Part shown: one piece after another, positions 1-9,600 of the stretch
Numbering within the stretch: position 1 is the first letter of the stretch
How the letters are laid out: every line of letters starts with the position of its first letter
Assembly: GCA_036258055.1 (NCBI GenBank)
Contig: DATAEK010000177.1
Span: 1-33,626, forward strand
From: DATAEK01 sp036258055
GTDB taxonomy: Bacteria; Acidobacteriota; Vicinamibacteria; Vicinamibacterales; 2-12-FULL-66-21
Direction: 5' to 3'
Length of the DNA stretch: 33,626 bases
Notes under the pieces: generated by a model
Databases searched by the model: none
Seen by the model: only the letters and a program-made list of their open reading frames with translations
Told to the model about the DNA's origin: nothing
Program-made: the position numbers and the translations under genes

Positions 1-849
1 ACCGTGTTCGTCACCGCACTCGTCACGGCCCAGGAATCGGTCCCCCCCGCGCTCCAGGCCATGGCCGATACCGAGCGTGAGTTCGCGCGGACCGCGAAGG
101 TCAAGGGAATCCGTGACTCGTTCCTCGATTTCTTCGCCGACGACGCGATCGCCTTCGCCCCGGAACCGACGTCGTCGCGCGCCCGTCTGCTCAAGCAGCC
201 CGCGCGTCCCTTCTCGGTTCACGAGCTGCTGTGGGAGCCGCGGTTTGGTGACATCGCGGCGAGTGGGGAGATCGGTTGGCTCACGGGTCCGAGCACGTTC
301 ATCGATCACGAGTCGCCTGATAAGAAGCCTCATTACGGCAACTACCTCTCCGTCTGGCGGAAGCAGCCCGACGGCCGCTGGCGCGTGTTCATCGACATCG
401 GGATTCCAACACCTGCGGAAGTGAGCTTCGGGCCAGGTTTCACACGAATGCCGTCTGTCGGACGGTATGCGGGCAAGGAAGGCAAGGACGCCGCAACACA
501 GAGCTTGCGAGACGCCGATCGTCAATTGAACGGCGCCATCGCTGGCAGCGGCGCAGCCAAGGCTTATGGAGATCGACTGGCTTCCGCATCGCGACTGCAT
601 CGCGGCGGCGTCCTTCCACTCGTCGGATCGAAAGCCATCGTCGAGTGGCTGGATGCCCACGCTTCCGGGCTGGCCACGGCTGCGGGCGGCGGGGAAGCCG
701 CGGCATCAGGAGACTTCGGTTACACCTACGGGACCTACACAATCGCAGGGGCGACGCCGCAGTCCGGTGCGTACGTTCGCGTCTGGACGCGCGATGCTGC
801 CGGCAAATGGCTCGTCGCCGCGGATGTGGCTGAGCCCACACGACGGTGA
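1..849 (+). CDS. Secreted protein with two NTF2-like (SnoaL/DUF4440-type) domains, 5' end cut off
   Basis: The reading frame is open at the left edge, so the true start and most of a signal peptide probably lie outside the window. The visible N-terminus (VFVTALVTAQES) looks like the end of a signal sequence and its cleavage site. The protein is two similar halves. The first (about residues 15-140) ends in a strand pair with YGNYLSVWRKQPDGRWRVF. The second (about 165-280) ends in a matching block, GAYVRVWTRDAAGKWLV. This G-Y-x-x-VW...DG+W+V pattern is typical of DUF4440/SnoaL-like alpha+beta cone proteins, which bind small ligands or have unknown roles. The duplication is read directly from the sequence; family membership is by pattern. 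No catalytic residues can be named. The next gene is convergent, so the two share a 3' intergenic region. Confidence 0.7.
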   Translation, partial: TVFVTALVTAQESVPPALQAMADTEREFARTAKVKGIRDSFLDFFADDAIAFAPEPTSSRARLLKQPARPFSVHELLWEPRFGDIAASGEIGWLTGPSTFIDHESPDKKPHYGNYLSVWRKQPDGRWRVFIDIGIPTPAEVSFGPGFTRMPSVGRYAGKEGKDAATQSLRDADRQLNGAIAGSGAAKAYGDRLASASRLHRGGVLPLVGSKAIVEWLDAHASGLATAAGGGEAAASGDFGYTYGTYTIAGATPQSGAYVRVWTRDAAGKWLVAADVAEPTRR

Positions 850-1007
850 GGGTTCGAGAAGCGGTTTCAAAACCCGGGCTGCGGGTCCTGGCCGCGAACA
901 GCCCCACCGGGTGCTCAGCCGAAAAGCGCTTGTCACGAGGAACGGCCTCCGCGCGCGGCGGGGCGGCCCCGTTCGCGGCCACCCGCAGGAGGTTTGAAAC
1001 CAGTTCT

Positions 1008-1108
1008 GAGGTTCTCGGTTCTCGGTTCTCAGTTCTCGGGCTCGAAGAACACCGACCCTTGAACCGAGAACAAGCGAGAACCGGGGACCGGAACTGAGAA
1101 CTGAGACG
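1008..1108. repeat. Inverted pair of TTCTCRG heptamer arrays between convergent genes
   Basis: The left half carries tandem copies of a GGTTCTC/AGTTCTC heptamer (about 1012-1044). The right half (about 1056-1105) carries the complementary forms GAGAACC and GAACTGAGAACTGAG. The two halves could pair into a long imperfect hairpin. It lies between the stop codons of two convergent genes, so a bidirectional terminator is one possible role. No long T-tract follows either arm. Confidence 0.6.
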
Positions 1109-1110
1109 TC

Positions 1111-3753
1111 TCATTCCGTCCGCAGCGTGCGCATCGGATCCACGCGCGCGGCGCGGCGCGCGGGCAGCAGATTCGCCAGCGCGGCCATCGCGAGCAGGAC
1201 GGCGATGGTGGTCGAGAGGATCCGCAGGTCATGCGGCGGTACGCCGAAGAGGAGATCACCAAGCACCCGTGCCGCGCCGATTGACGCGGCGATCCCGAGC
1301 GCGACGCCTACGCCCACGACGGTCAGGCTGCGGCCAAGGACAGTGCGGACGATGTCCGGCATTCGCGCGCCGAGCGCGACGCGTATCCCGATCTCCCGCG
1401 TCCGCTGCGACACCAGATACGAGGTCACGCCGTACGTGCCTCCAAGCGCCAGGACCAGCGCCATGAGCGCGAAGAGGCCGAGCAGCCACGAGTACAGCGC
1501 ACGCTGCGCGAGCGATCGCCGCAGCGCATCTTCCATCGTCCGGATGCGGAACAGCGGCAGATCGGGGTCGAGATCGCGGACCGCGGCGCGTGCGGTGGCG
1601 ACGAACCCATCGGGCTCCCCAGTCGTTCGTACGGCCACGGTCATCGTCGCACTCGGTCCCTGCGAGAGCGGGACATACACGCCCGGGATCATCGGCTTCT
1701 CGAGCCCGTAGTGCTTGATGTCTTCGACCATCCCGACAACGGTCATCCATGGTGAGTCCTTGCCGTTGCCGCGGATGCGCCGACCGACCGGATCCGCCAC
1801 GCCCGGCCAGAACGTCCTCACGAACGTTTGGTTGACGATGATCGCCCGGCGCTTCGGACCGTCACCGTCGTCGAAGAACCGGCCGTGCTTGAGGCGGATG
1901 CCCATCGCCTTGAAGTAGCCGGGGGTTGCTGGACGGTAGAGCGTGACCGGGTTCGACTGGCCTGGCGCGAGCGGGGCGCGTCCCTCGATGTCGTAGAAGG
2001 TGCCCCAATGGCAGCCGAGCGGCGGGCAGCTCACCAGTCCGGCCGCCTCGACGCCTGGCAGAGCGCCAAATTTCGTGGTGAGTCGATCCCAGAACACCAG
2101 GCCCTTCGCATCGTCTGGATACGTGGCCTCGGGGAGCGCGATCATGAACGTGAGGACGTGATCGGGGCGGAAACCGGGATCGACGTGCGCGATCCGATCG
2201 TACGCACGGAAGAGCAGTCCGCCGCAGACGAGCAGTACCGTCGCGAGCGCGAACTCCGCAGCAACGAGAATCGAGAGCGTCCGGCGTCCGCCTGGGCTCG
2301 CGGTCGTCGACGCTGCTGCCGCATGCATGACGCCGCGCAGGTTGCCGCGGATGGCGTGCAGCGCGGGCGCCCATCCGAAAAGGAAGGTCGTCACGATCGT
2401 GACGACCAGAGAAAAGGCAATCACCCGCCAGTCGAGGCCGAAGCGGGCCCATGGGGGGACCTGATCACCAGCCGCGCGCAGCAGCAGTTTCAGCGCCGCG
2501 GACCCGAGTCCAAGCCCAATGCTGCCTCCGACGGCGGCGACCACGAGGTTCTCCAGGAACAACTGCCGCGCAAGCCGGGTACGGCTGGCGCCGACCGCCA
2601 ACCGGATGCCCATTTCGCGCTTGCGTGCGAGCGCGCGTGCCAGCATCACACTGGCAACGTTCGCGCAGGCGACGATCAAGAGAATCGCCGCCGCGTACTC
2701 GAGCGTGGATGCCTGATCGCGGTAGTTGCGCGAGAATTGCTCGTGCAGCGGATGCGCGAATGGCGAGACGATGTGTTGCTTGTCACGGGCGTCCCAGATC
2801 GGCTGCTGCGTGCGCAGGAGATCCTTTTCCCCGTCGGTCGCGCTCACGCCCTTCTTGAGCCGGCCGATCCCTTCGAGTCCATAGCTCTGAAACGTCTGCG
2901 CCGGGTCGCCAGCGAGCGGCGTCCACAACCGCACGTTACCGGGCCATTCCGCTGACGCCGGCACCACGCCGACGATGGTGTGCGGCCGTCCATTGAGCTT
3001 GAGCGTCTTTCCGAGCACGTCGGGCGACCCGCCGAACCGTTCCTTCCAGAGCCCCTCACCGATGATCGTCACCGGCTCCGCTTTCGGACGGTCTTCCTCC
3101 GGGCGGAACAAGCGTCCGATGATCGGCTGGACGCCGAGCACCTGGGCGAAATCCCAGGTCACTTTCGCGCCGCTGATCCGCTCCGCGCCGTGCTCGTCCG
3201 AGAAGTTGAAATTGTTCTCGTCGTAGAGGGCGATGCCGTCGAACAGCGTGATCGCCCGTCGCCACTGATCGAAGTCCGGGTAGTTGATGCCGACGATCTC
3301 CAGGTTCCATTTCGGCGCCGTCTCGTTGATGTAGACGAGGCGTTCCGGCTCCGGGAACGGAAACGGTCTGAGGAACAGGCCGTTGACCAGGCTGAACACG
3401 ACGACGTTCGACGCGATGCCGAGTGCGAGCATGGCGACGACCAGCGACGTGGACAGCTTCTGCCGTCCGAGCCACCGGAACGTGTATCTCAGGTCCGTGC
3501 CGAACATCAACGCCTGCCTTTCGTCGGGAACACGCGGGGGACGAGGCCGAAATGGTTCGCGTGCGGCGGCCTGTGCGACATCCCAGACCGCCGCCATCCA
3601 CAGCGCCCCGATCGCGAACACGCCACGAGCGCGGGCCTCGGCGAAGCGGTCGGCGAACAGCGCTTCCATGTCGGGTTGGTAGTGACGCCGCAGTCGCGGC
3701 GGGGCACAGAGCAGGAGTGCCCGGTAGATTCGTGACGCGCGGGCCTTGCTCAC
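1111..3753 (-). CDS. ABC transporter permease, ADOP type (duplicated MacB_PCD/FtsX)
   Basis: An 880-residue membrane protein built as two MacB-like permease halves without an ATPase. The N-terminal prefix (about 1-80, IYRALLLCAPPRLRRHY...) is the one usually seen in permeases that sit beside PadR genes. DLRYTFRWL then leads into the first membrane helix, a periplasmic MacB_PCD domain (to about 330) and an FtsX block with the CANVASVMLARALARKREMGIRLAVGASR signature. The second half repeats this order and ends with SQRTREIGIRVALGAR and closing helices. The start is GTG, overlapping the PadR stop as GTGA, so the two genes are translationally coupled. Family members are common in Acidobacteriota. 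Their substrate is unknown, and the missing ATPase must come from elsewhere or is not used. Confident in the family, not in the function. Confidence 0.92.
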   Translation of the reverse strand: MSKARASRIYRALLLCAPPRLRRHYQPDMEALFADRFAEARARGVFAIGALWMAAVWDVAQAAAREPFRPRPPRVPDERQALMFGTDLRYTFRWLGRQKLSTSLVVAMLALGIASNVVVFSLVNGLFLRPFPFPEPERLVYINETAPKWNLEIVGINYPDFDQWRRAITLFDGIALYDENNFNFSDEHGAERISGAKVTWDFAQVLGVQPIIGRLFRPEEDRPKAEPVTIIGEGLWKERFGGSPDVLGKTLKLNGRPHTIVGVVPASAEWPGNVRLWTPLAGDPAQTFQSYGLEGIGRLKKGVSATDGEKDLLRTQQPIWDARDKQHIVSPFAHPLHEQFSRNYRDQASTLEYAAAILLIVACANVASVMLARALARKREMGIRLAVGASRTRLARQLFLENLVVAAVGGSIGLGLGSAALKLLLRAAGDQVPPWARFGLDWRVIAFSLVVTIVTTFLFGWAPALHAIRGNLRGVMHAAAASTTASPGGRRTLSILVAAEFALATVLLVCGGLLFRAYDRIAHVDPGFRPDHVLTFMIALPEATYPDDAKGLVFWDRLTTKFGALPGVEAAGLVSCPPLGCHWGTFYDIEGRAPLAPGQSNPVTLYRPATPGYFKAMGIRLKHGRFFDDGDGPKRRAIIVNQTFVRTFWPGVADPVGRRIRGNGKDSPWMTVVGMVEDIKHYGLEKPMIPGVYVPLSQGPSATMTVAVRTTGEPDGFVATARAAVRDLDPDLPLFRIRTMEDALRRSLAQRALYSWLLGLFALMALVLALGGTYGVTSYLVSQRTREIGIRVALGARMPDIVRTVLGRSLTVVGVGVALGIAASIGAARVLGDLLFGVPPHDLRILSTTIAVLLAMAALANLLPARRAARVDPMRTLRTE

Positions 3754-4082
3754 GCGGACTCTCCCGCGCGCGGCTTGACGCGTGCCCTGGCCAGACGCAC
3801 GAGACCGGCCAGGCGCTCGGTCTCGGCGGACATCGCCGATCGGCCCGCGCGCGTCAGGCGAAAGTACCGCTTGCGCTCGCTCTCGTTCGGCGGGCGCCGG
3901 CGCTCATCGTCCAGCGCTTCAATCAGTCCGCTGTCGCAGAGATCTTCGAGGGCGCCATAGAGTGAGGCGGGCCAGAGCCGCACGCGGCCGTCGCTGATGG
4001 TGTGCACCTCGCGCGCGATCGCGAGGCCGTGCCGGTCGCCCGCAGCCAGTGACAGCAGGATGTAGTACCAGGGCGCCTTCAT
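3750..4082 (-). CDS. PadR-family transcriptional regulator
   Basis: A short (110-residue) winged-helix regulator. The opening YYILLSLAAGDRHGLAIAREV and the helix-turn-helix stretch RLWPASLYGALEDLCDSGLIEAL match the PadR pattern (usually Y-x-LL..L..G..HGY.I, then ..S.Y..L..L...GLI). The basic wing follows with RKRYFRLTRAGR. The length is typical of the minimal class. It is the first gene of an operon with the ADOP permease and overlaps it by 4 bases. PadR proteins usually repress their own operon and a linked transporter and are released by small phenolic or drug-like ligands. The ligand here is unknown. The start codon lies 8 bases from a TATAAT box, within an AT-rich dyad that is a likely autoregulatory operator. 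Confidence 0.93.
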   Translation of the reverse strand: MKAPWYYILLSLAAGDRHGLAIAREVHTISDGRVRLWPASLYGALEDLCDSGLIEALDDERRRPPNESERKRYFRLTRAGRSAMSAETERLAGLVRLARARVKPRAGESA

Positions 4083-4090
4083 GGTCGCGG

Positions 4091-4118
4091 ATTATATCGA
4101 TTTATATAATGAGATCAA
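4091..4118 (-). promoter_or_regulatory. Promoter and overlapping inverted-repeat operator of the PadR-permease operon
   Basis: On the minus strand TTGATC (4118-4113) is followed by a 16-base spacer and TATAAT (4096-4091). The ATG is at 4082, so transcription would start at or within a few bases of the start codon. No Shine-Dalgarno fits in the remaining leader. The interval 4091-4110 is also an inverted repeat, ATTATAT-N6-ATATAAT, in a strongly GC-rich surround. PadR-family repressors are known to bind AT-rich dyads of this size. The promoter is a sequence match and the operator role is inferred. Confidence 0.7.
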
Positions 4119-4147
4119 ATTTCGCTGTCCGCTGTCGGCATTTCTCA

Positions 4148-4216
4148 GTGCTCGCGGGGCCCCACCCCCGCTCGCGGCAGCCTCGCACGTTCGTGCTCGG
4201 CTGCGGCCGCGGGCGC
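4148..4216 (+). repeat. 69-bp stem-loop element, copy A
   Basis: Begins GTGCTCGC, then GGGGCCCCACCCCC, then a hairpin at 4177-4204. The outer stem is GCAGCC/GGCTGC, a symmetric TC/TC interruption follows, and the inner stem is GCAC/GTGC with loop GTTC. It matches the complement of 16640-16708 over 69 bases with 8 differences by my count. It lies between the PadR operon and the S9 peptidase gene. Flanking bases are rich in GCTGTCCG-like words. Confidence 0.8.
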
Positions 4217-4239
4217 CTGTCCGCTGTCTGCTGTCGGCA

Positions 4240-4260
4240 CCGGCGGAAGCCGGACGCTAC
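4240..4260 (-). repeat. REP-like palindrome (variant copy)
   Basis: The minus strand reads GTAGCGTCCGGCTTCCGCCGG, a variant of the dispersed GCGTCCGGCTTCAGCCGGAC family in this window. The stem is CCGGC/GCCGG. It lies upstream of the S9 peptidase gene. Confidence 0.65.
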
Positions 4261-4346
4261 AGAGATCGGCCGGAGCCGGCGGCTAGCCGATTCCGATCGT
4301 GTAGGATGTTCTGAATCCCTCTCGCTCTGCCTACAAGGAGTACCCA

Positions 4347-6566
4347 GTGAAGCACCGGATAGCCTCCGTCCTCGTCCGCGTGGCCATCGTTCCCCTGTTT
4401 GTTGCGGCGATGTTGCCAGCGACCATGCGCGGCCAGGACCGGCTGAAGACGATGCCGGGCTATCAGCAGTATCAGAGAGTGAGTCAGGAGATCCCGAACG
4501 CGATCAAGCTCGGTTCACTCGCAGTGACGTGGAACGCGGACAGGGGCGGCTTCGAGTACGCCCTCGACGGCAAGCAATACCGCTACGACCTCGCGACTCG
4601 CACCGCGACGGAGATTGGTGCGGCGCCGGATGCGGCGGGCGGACGTGGACGCGGCGGGCGTGGCGGCGGCGCACCAGGCATCGAACGAGGACGTCAGGCG
4701 GAATCCGCCGATGCACCGGACGGGAAGCTGAAAGCGTTCTACCGTGCGCGCAACCTCTGGGTCAGTGCGGTCGACGGCAGCAACGAAGCGGCCGTGACGA
4801 CGGATGGCAGCGAAACCGAACGGATCAAGTACGGCACGGCGAGCTGGGTCTACGGAGAGGAGCTCGGGCAGCGTAGCGCGATGTGGTGGTCTCCAGACGC
4901 CCGCAAGCTCGCGTACTACCGGTTCGACGAGAGCGCGGTGCCCGACTACCACCTCCAACTCAAACAGACCGAGCTTCAGAGCGAAGACAACGTCGAAGCC
5001 TACCCGAAGGCCGGGGTCGCGAATCCCGTCGTCGATCTGCTGGTGTACGACGTCGCCTCGAAGAAGACCACGAAGATCGATGTTCGCGGTGGCAAACCCT
5101 TCGACAATAGCGTCGTCGGGCACTACGTCTATCGCATTTCGTGGTCGGCGGACGGCCGCGAACTGCTCTTCAATCGCACGAACCGCAAACAGAACATCCT
5201 CGAGTTCGCAGCAGCCAATCCTGAGACCGGCGCCACTCGCGTCATCATCCACGAGGAATGGCCCACCGGCTGGATTCAGAACAGTCCGTCGATCACATTT
5301 CTCAAGGATGGACGGCGGTTCATCTGGGAATCCGAGCGCAACGGATGGGCCAACCTGTATCTGTACGACCTGACTGGCAAGTTGATCGCACCGCTGACCA
5401 CGCATTCGACGTTCGAGGTCGGATCGCTTCTCAAAGTGGACGAAACCGCAGGCGTCGTGTTCTACACCGCGCGCGACGGGGACAACTACATGAAAATGCA
5501 GTTGCACCGCGTGGGTCTGGACGGGAAGGGCGACGTACGGCTGACCGATCCTGCGTTCAATCACTCGGTGTCCGGATGCATGGGAGCGGGCGGTGGTGGC
5601 GGGCGTGGTGGCTTCGGCGGTGTGGGTGGCGGCTGCGGCATCTCACCCGACAACACGTACTTCGTCGACGTCTATCAGACGCACGACACGCCGCCGGCGA
5701 CGCGGCTGGTGGATGCAACGGGGAAGGTGGTCGCCGATCTGGCGAAGAGCGACCTGACGAAGTACAACGAACTCGGCTTCAAGAAGGCGGAGATGTTCGC
5801 TTACACCGCCGCCGACGGGAAGACGATGCTCCACGGCCTCATTCAGTTTCCGTCGCACTTCGATCCATCTCGCAAGTATCCGGCGCTCGTGTCGGTCTAC
5901 GGAGGACCAGCGTCGGGCAGCAACACCGCGCGCGAGACGTTCGTGGCGCCGAATCCGACGACCGAGTACGGCTTCCTCGTCCTCAACCTCGATTCGCGGA
6001 GCGCGCCGGGTCAAGGCAAGCGCGTGCTCGACTCCGTCTACATGAAGCTCGGACAAGTCGAGATGGACGACATGGCGGAAGGCGTCAAGGCGCTGTGGAG
6101 CCGGCCCTACTTCGACAAGACGCGGGTGGGGATCTACGGCACGTCGTACGGCGGCTATTCGTCGGTGATGTCGATTCTCCGTCACCCCGAGGTCTTTGCC
6201 GCAGCGTCCGCCTCGTCTCCGGTGACGGCGTGGAATCACTACGACAGCATCTACACCGAGCGCTACATGTGGATCCCACAGGAGAACCAGGACGGCTACG
6301 AGAAGGGCAGCGCGATGACCTATGCCAAGGACCTGAAGGGACGCCTGCTGCTCTACTACGGCACCGCCGACAACAACGTCCACCCATCGAACATGATGCA
6401 GCTCATCAAAGCGCTTCAGGCCGCGGGCAAGAGCTTCGATGTGCAGGTCGGTCCGGATCGTGGACACAGCGGCGTGAATCAGGACCGGATGATGGAGTTC
6501 TTCATCGAGAACCTGATCGTCAAGCCGACGGCCTTGACGACGACCACCGATGCGTCCCCGAAGTAG
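4347..6566 (+). CDS. Secreted prolyl oligopeptidase-family (S9B, DPP IV-like) peptidase
   Basis: A 739-residue exported serine peptidase, probably a dipeptidyl or tripeptidyl aminopeptidase cutting after proline. A signal peptide (about 1-30, KHRIASVLVRVAIVPLFVAAMLPATMRG) is followed by an eight-bladed DPP IV N-terminal propeller (about 80-480), with typical words such as YYRFDESAVPDYHL and ERNGWANLYLYDL. The C-terminal alpha/beta hydrolase domain carries the full triad: Ser600 in GTSYGGYS, Asp675 in GTADNNVH and His707 in GHSG. The start is GTG at 4347 because AAGGAG lies 6 bases upstream. Two Gly/Arg-rich inserts (about residues 95-113 and 413-432) interrupt the propeller and look like low-complexity additions. 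The next gene, another exported propeller protein, has its own spacer, so co-transcription is possible but not shown. Confidence 0.93.
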   Translation: MKHRIASVLVRVAIVPLFVAAMLPATMRGQDRLKTMPGYQQYQRVSQEIPNAIKLGSLAVTWNADRGGFEYALDGKQYRYDLATRTATEIGAAPDAAGGRGRGGRGGGAPGIERGRQAESADAPDGKLKAFYRARNLWVSAVDGSNEAAVTTDGSETERIKYGTASWVYGEELGQRSAMWWSPDARKLAYYRFDESAVPDYHLQLKQTELQSEDNVEAYPKAGVANPVVDLLVYDVASKKTTKIDVRGGKPFDNSVVGHYVYRISWSADGRELLFNRTNRKQNILEFAAANPETGATRVIIHEEWPTGWIQNSPSITFLKDGRRFIWESERNGWANLYLYDLTGKLIAPLTTHSTFEVGSLLKVDETAGVVFYTARDGDNYMKMQLHRVGLDGKGDVRLTDPAFNHSVSGCMGAGGGGGRGGFGGVGGGCGISPDNTYFVDVYQTHDTPPATRLVDATGKVVADLAKSDLTKYNELGFKKAEMFAYTAADGKTMLHGLIQFPSHFDPSRKYPALVSVYGGPASGSNTARETFVAPNPTTEYGFLVLNLDSRSAPGQGKRVLDSVYMKLGQVEMDDMAEGVKALWSRPYFDKTRVGIYGTSYGGYSSVMSILRHPEVFAAASASSPVTAWNHYDSIYTERYMWIPQENQDGYEKGSAMTYAKDLKGRLLLYYGTADNNVHPSNMMQLIKALQAAGKSFDVQVGPDRGHSGVNQDRMMEFFIENLIVKPTALTTTTDASPK

Positions 6567-6583
6567 ACGCGCGCGCTCTTATG

Positions 6584-6596
6584 AGTCCATTGGACT
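6584..6596. promoter_or_regulatory. Perfect 6-bp dyad in an AT-rich leader
   Basis: AGTCCA-T-TGGACT is followed by GATTAATTGGATT, an AT-rich island in GC-rich DNA about 80 bases upstream of the Asp-box propeller gene. It could be an operator or part of a promoter. I cannot place convincing -35 and -10 boxes here. Confidence 0.3.
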
Positions 6597-6673
6597 GATT
6601 AATTGGATTCACAGCCGCGTCGGCAGGTATCGTGAAGGTCCACCCTTTTCTCACCTCCGGAGTTGACACAACC

Positions 6674-9600
6674 ATGCCCTTGATTCGTCGCGGTCGCACG
6701 GCTCTGTCCGTGGGCGTTGCCCTCGGGCTCTGGCTGACCGTCGTGCCGTCGGCTCAGCGTGGAGGTTTCGGCCAGCAGCCGAATCCCGCCGTGGAGCCGA
6801 TGCGCTTCCGTTACATGGGTCCTCCCTCCGCTGGCCGAATCTCGGCGGTGGCGGGCATTCCCGGTGATACCAGGACCTACTACGCCGGTGCCGCGTCGGG
6901 AGGCGTCTGGAAGACCACAGACGGCGGGACCACCTTCGCGCCGATTTTCGACGAACAGACCTCGCAGGCGATCGGTGCTCTCGCGGTCGCGCCCTCGGAC
7001 CCGAACATCGTCTGGGCCGGTACCGGCGAGGCGTGGGTGATCCGGCCGAGCGACATGATGGGCGACGGCATCTACAAGTCCGTCGACGCCGGTACGACGT
7101 GGAAAAAGGCCGGGCTCCCGGAGACGGGCCGAATCGGACGGATCCTGGTCCATCCGACGAACCCGCAGATCGTCTACGCCTGCGCCCTCGGACGAGCCAC
7201 GGGGCCTCAGCAGGAGCGCGGCGTGTATCGCACGACCAACGGCGGCGAAACCTGGGATCGCGTGCTGTTCGTCAATCCGGAGACGGGCTGTTCCGGCATC
7301 TCGATGGATGCCAGGGATCCCAACGTGCTCATCGCCGGGACGTGGCAGGTCGTCGTCCACACGTGGGCGATGTTCAGCGGCGGTGAAGGCAGCGGCGTGT
7401 ACATCACGCGCGACGGCGGTGCGACCTGGAAGAAGGCCGAGGACGGATTGCCCAAGCCACCAGTGGGCAAGATCGACGTGGCGATCGCTCCGTCGGACTC
7501 GAAGAGGATGTTTGCGCTCATCCAGACGCCCAATCAGGGGTCACTCTGGCGATCGGACGATGCGGGCGCGACATGGCGCGTCGTGAGCTGGGATCGCACG
7601 CTCATCGGCCGGGCGGGGTATTACATCAGGATCATGGTGAATCCCACGAACGCCGACGAGGTGCTCGTCGCCAACAGTACCTTCCATCGATCGATGGACG
7701 GCGGGCAGACATTCCCGATCGAGGGAGGCGGGTGCGGCGACTGTCACGACATCTGGATGGATCCGAAGAATGCCGATCACTGGGTCGCGACCGGTGACGG
7801 CGGGATGGGCATCACTACGGATCACGGCCAGACGTTCAACAGCATCGCGCTGCCCATCGGCCAGATGTATCACGTCGCCACTGACAACCGAGTGCCGTAC
7901 TGGATCTACAGCAATCGTCAGGACGACGGCACGATGCGCGGACCGAGCAACTCGCCCGTGCCGGTACCGAACGTGCCGTCCTACTCACCGGCACCGCCCG
8001 GCGGCGGCCGGGGCGGCCGCGGTGGACGAGGCGGCGGCGGACGTGGGGGTGGAGGCGGCGTGCCCTGGGATCAAGGAATCGGCGGCTGCGAATCGGGTTT
8101 CACGCTGCCCGATCTCGCGGATCCGAACATCATCTGGGCGAGCTGCTACGGCAACGAGGTCACGCGCTTCGATGCGCGGACCGGCCGCGCGCGCTCCATC
8201 AGCCCGTGGATCCACACACTCGACTCCGAGCCGACCAAGACGAAGTACCGCTGCCACTGGACGCCGCCGCTCGCGATCGATCCGTTCGACACCAAGACGG
8301 TCTACTACGGCTGCCAGGTGATCTTCCGGACCTCGAACGGCGGCCAGTCGTGGGACGTGATCAGCCCCGATCTCTCGACGCAGGATCCCGCGCGGATCGT
8401 GTCGTCAGGCGGCGTCATCGGCGACAACCTCGGACAGTTCTACGGCGAGCTCGTGTTCGCGATCGCGCCGTCGCCGATCCAGCGAAGCCTCATCTGGGCG
8501 GGCACCAATGACGGCAAGATCTGGTATACGAAGGACGCCGGAAAGAACTGGGTCGACGTCACGAAGAACGTGAGCGGCATGCCCGCGTGGGGCACGATCA
8601 CGCAGATCTCGCCGTCCGTGTTCGACGCGGGTTCAGCCTACGTCGCGGTCGACTACCACCTGATGGACAACCGCGATCCGTTCATCTACAAGACGACCAA
8701 CTTCGGGCAGACCTGGACGAAGATCAGCGACGGCCTGCCGAAAGGGCATCCGCTTGCGTATGCGCTGTCGGTCGCCGAGAACCCGAATCGCAAAGGGATG
8801 CTCTTCGCCGGCACCGGCAACGCGTTCTACTACTCGATGGACGACGGGGCGAAGTGGACGCAGTTCAAGGAGGGACTGCCCGCGGCGCCGGTGACCTGGA
8901 TCACCGTCCAGAAGGCGTACCACGATGTCGTCATCTCGACCTATGGGCGCGGGCTCTACATTCTCGGCGACATCACGCGCCTCGAACAGCGCGATCAGAT
9001 CAAGAGCGAGACGTCCGCGTTCCTCTACGCGCCGCGAGCCGGATTCCGTCAGGGGCGCGCCGGGAGCGCCGAGATCCTGTATCAGTTTCCGAGCGCGCCA
9101 TCGGGGCCGGTGAATTTCGAGATCCTGGACTCGGCCGGCAAAGTCGTGCGGACGTTCACCGCACCTCCGCGCGCGGGTCTGAGCCGCGCGACGTGGGACT
9201 TGAGGCTCGAGCCGCCGCGCCAGGTGGCGCTGCGCACGACGCCGCCCGACAACCCGAGGATCTGGGACGAGCCGCGCTTCAAGGGGCAGACGACGCGCCC
9301 GATCGATCACTGGGGCATTCAGCAGCCGCAACGCGCGGGCCCGCTCGCGACGCCGGGGAAATACACGGTCCGCATGACCGTAGATGGACAGACGCTGACG
9401 CAGCCGCTCGAGATCTTGAAAGATCCCGCCATCGAAACGTCTGACGCCGACCTGCAGGCGTCGACAGCGATGCAGGTCCGCATCCGCGATGACATGAACG
9501 CGGCGGTGGACATGATCAACCAGATCGAGGTGGTTCGAAAGCAGCTCGAGGATCAGATCAAGGCGCAGCAGGCACGCAAGGACGTGGTGCAGGCGCTCCA

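Noticed and set aside
7731..7748. CGDCH in the Asp-box propeller protein, which fits the CXXCH haem c motif
   Set aside because: It lies in a propeller loop (GCGDCHDIWMDPKN) where relatives carry a G-D-x-H-D-x-W pattern, so Cys-x-x-Cys is probably a disulphide or chance. No axial ligand context is visible.
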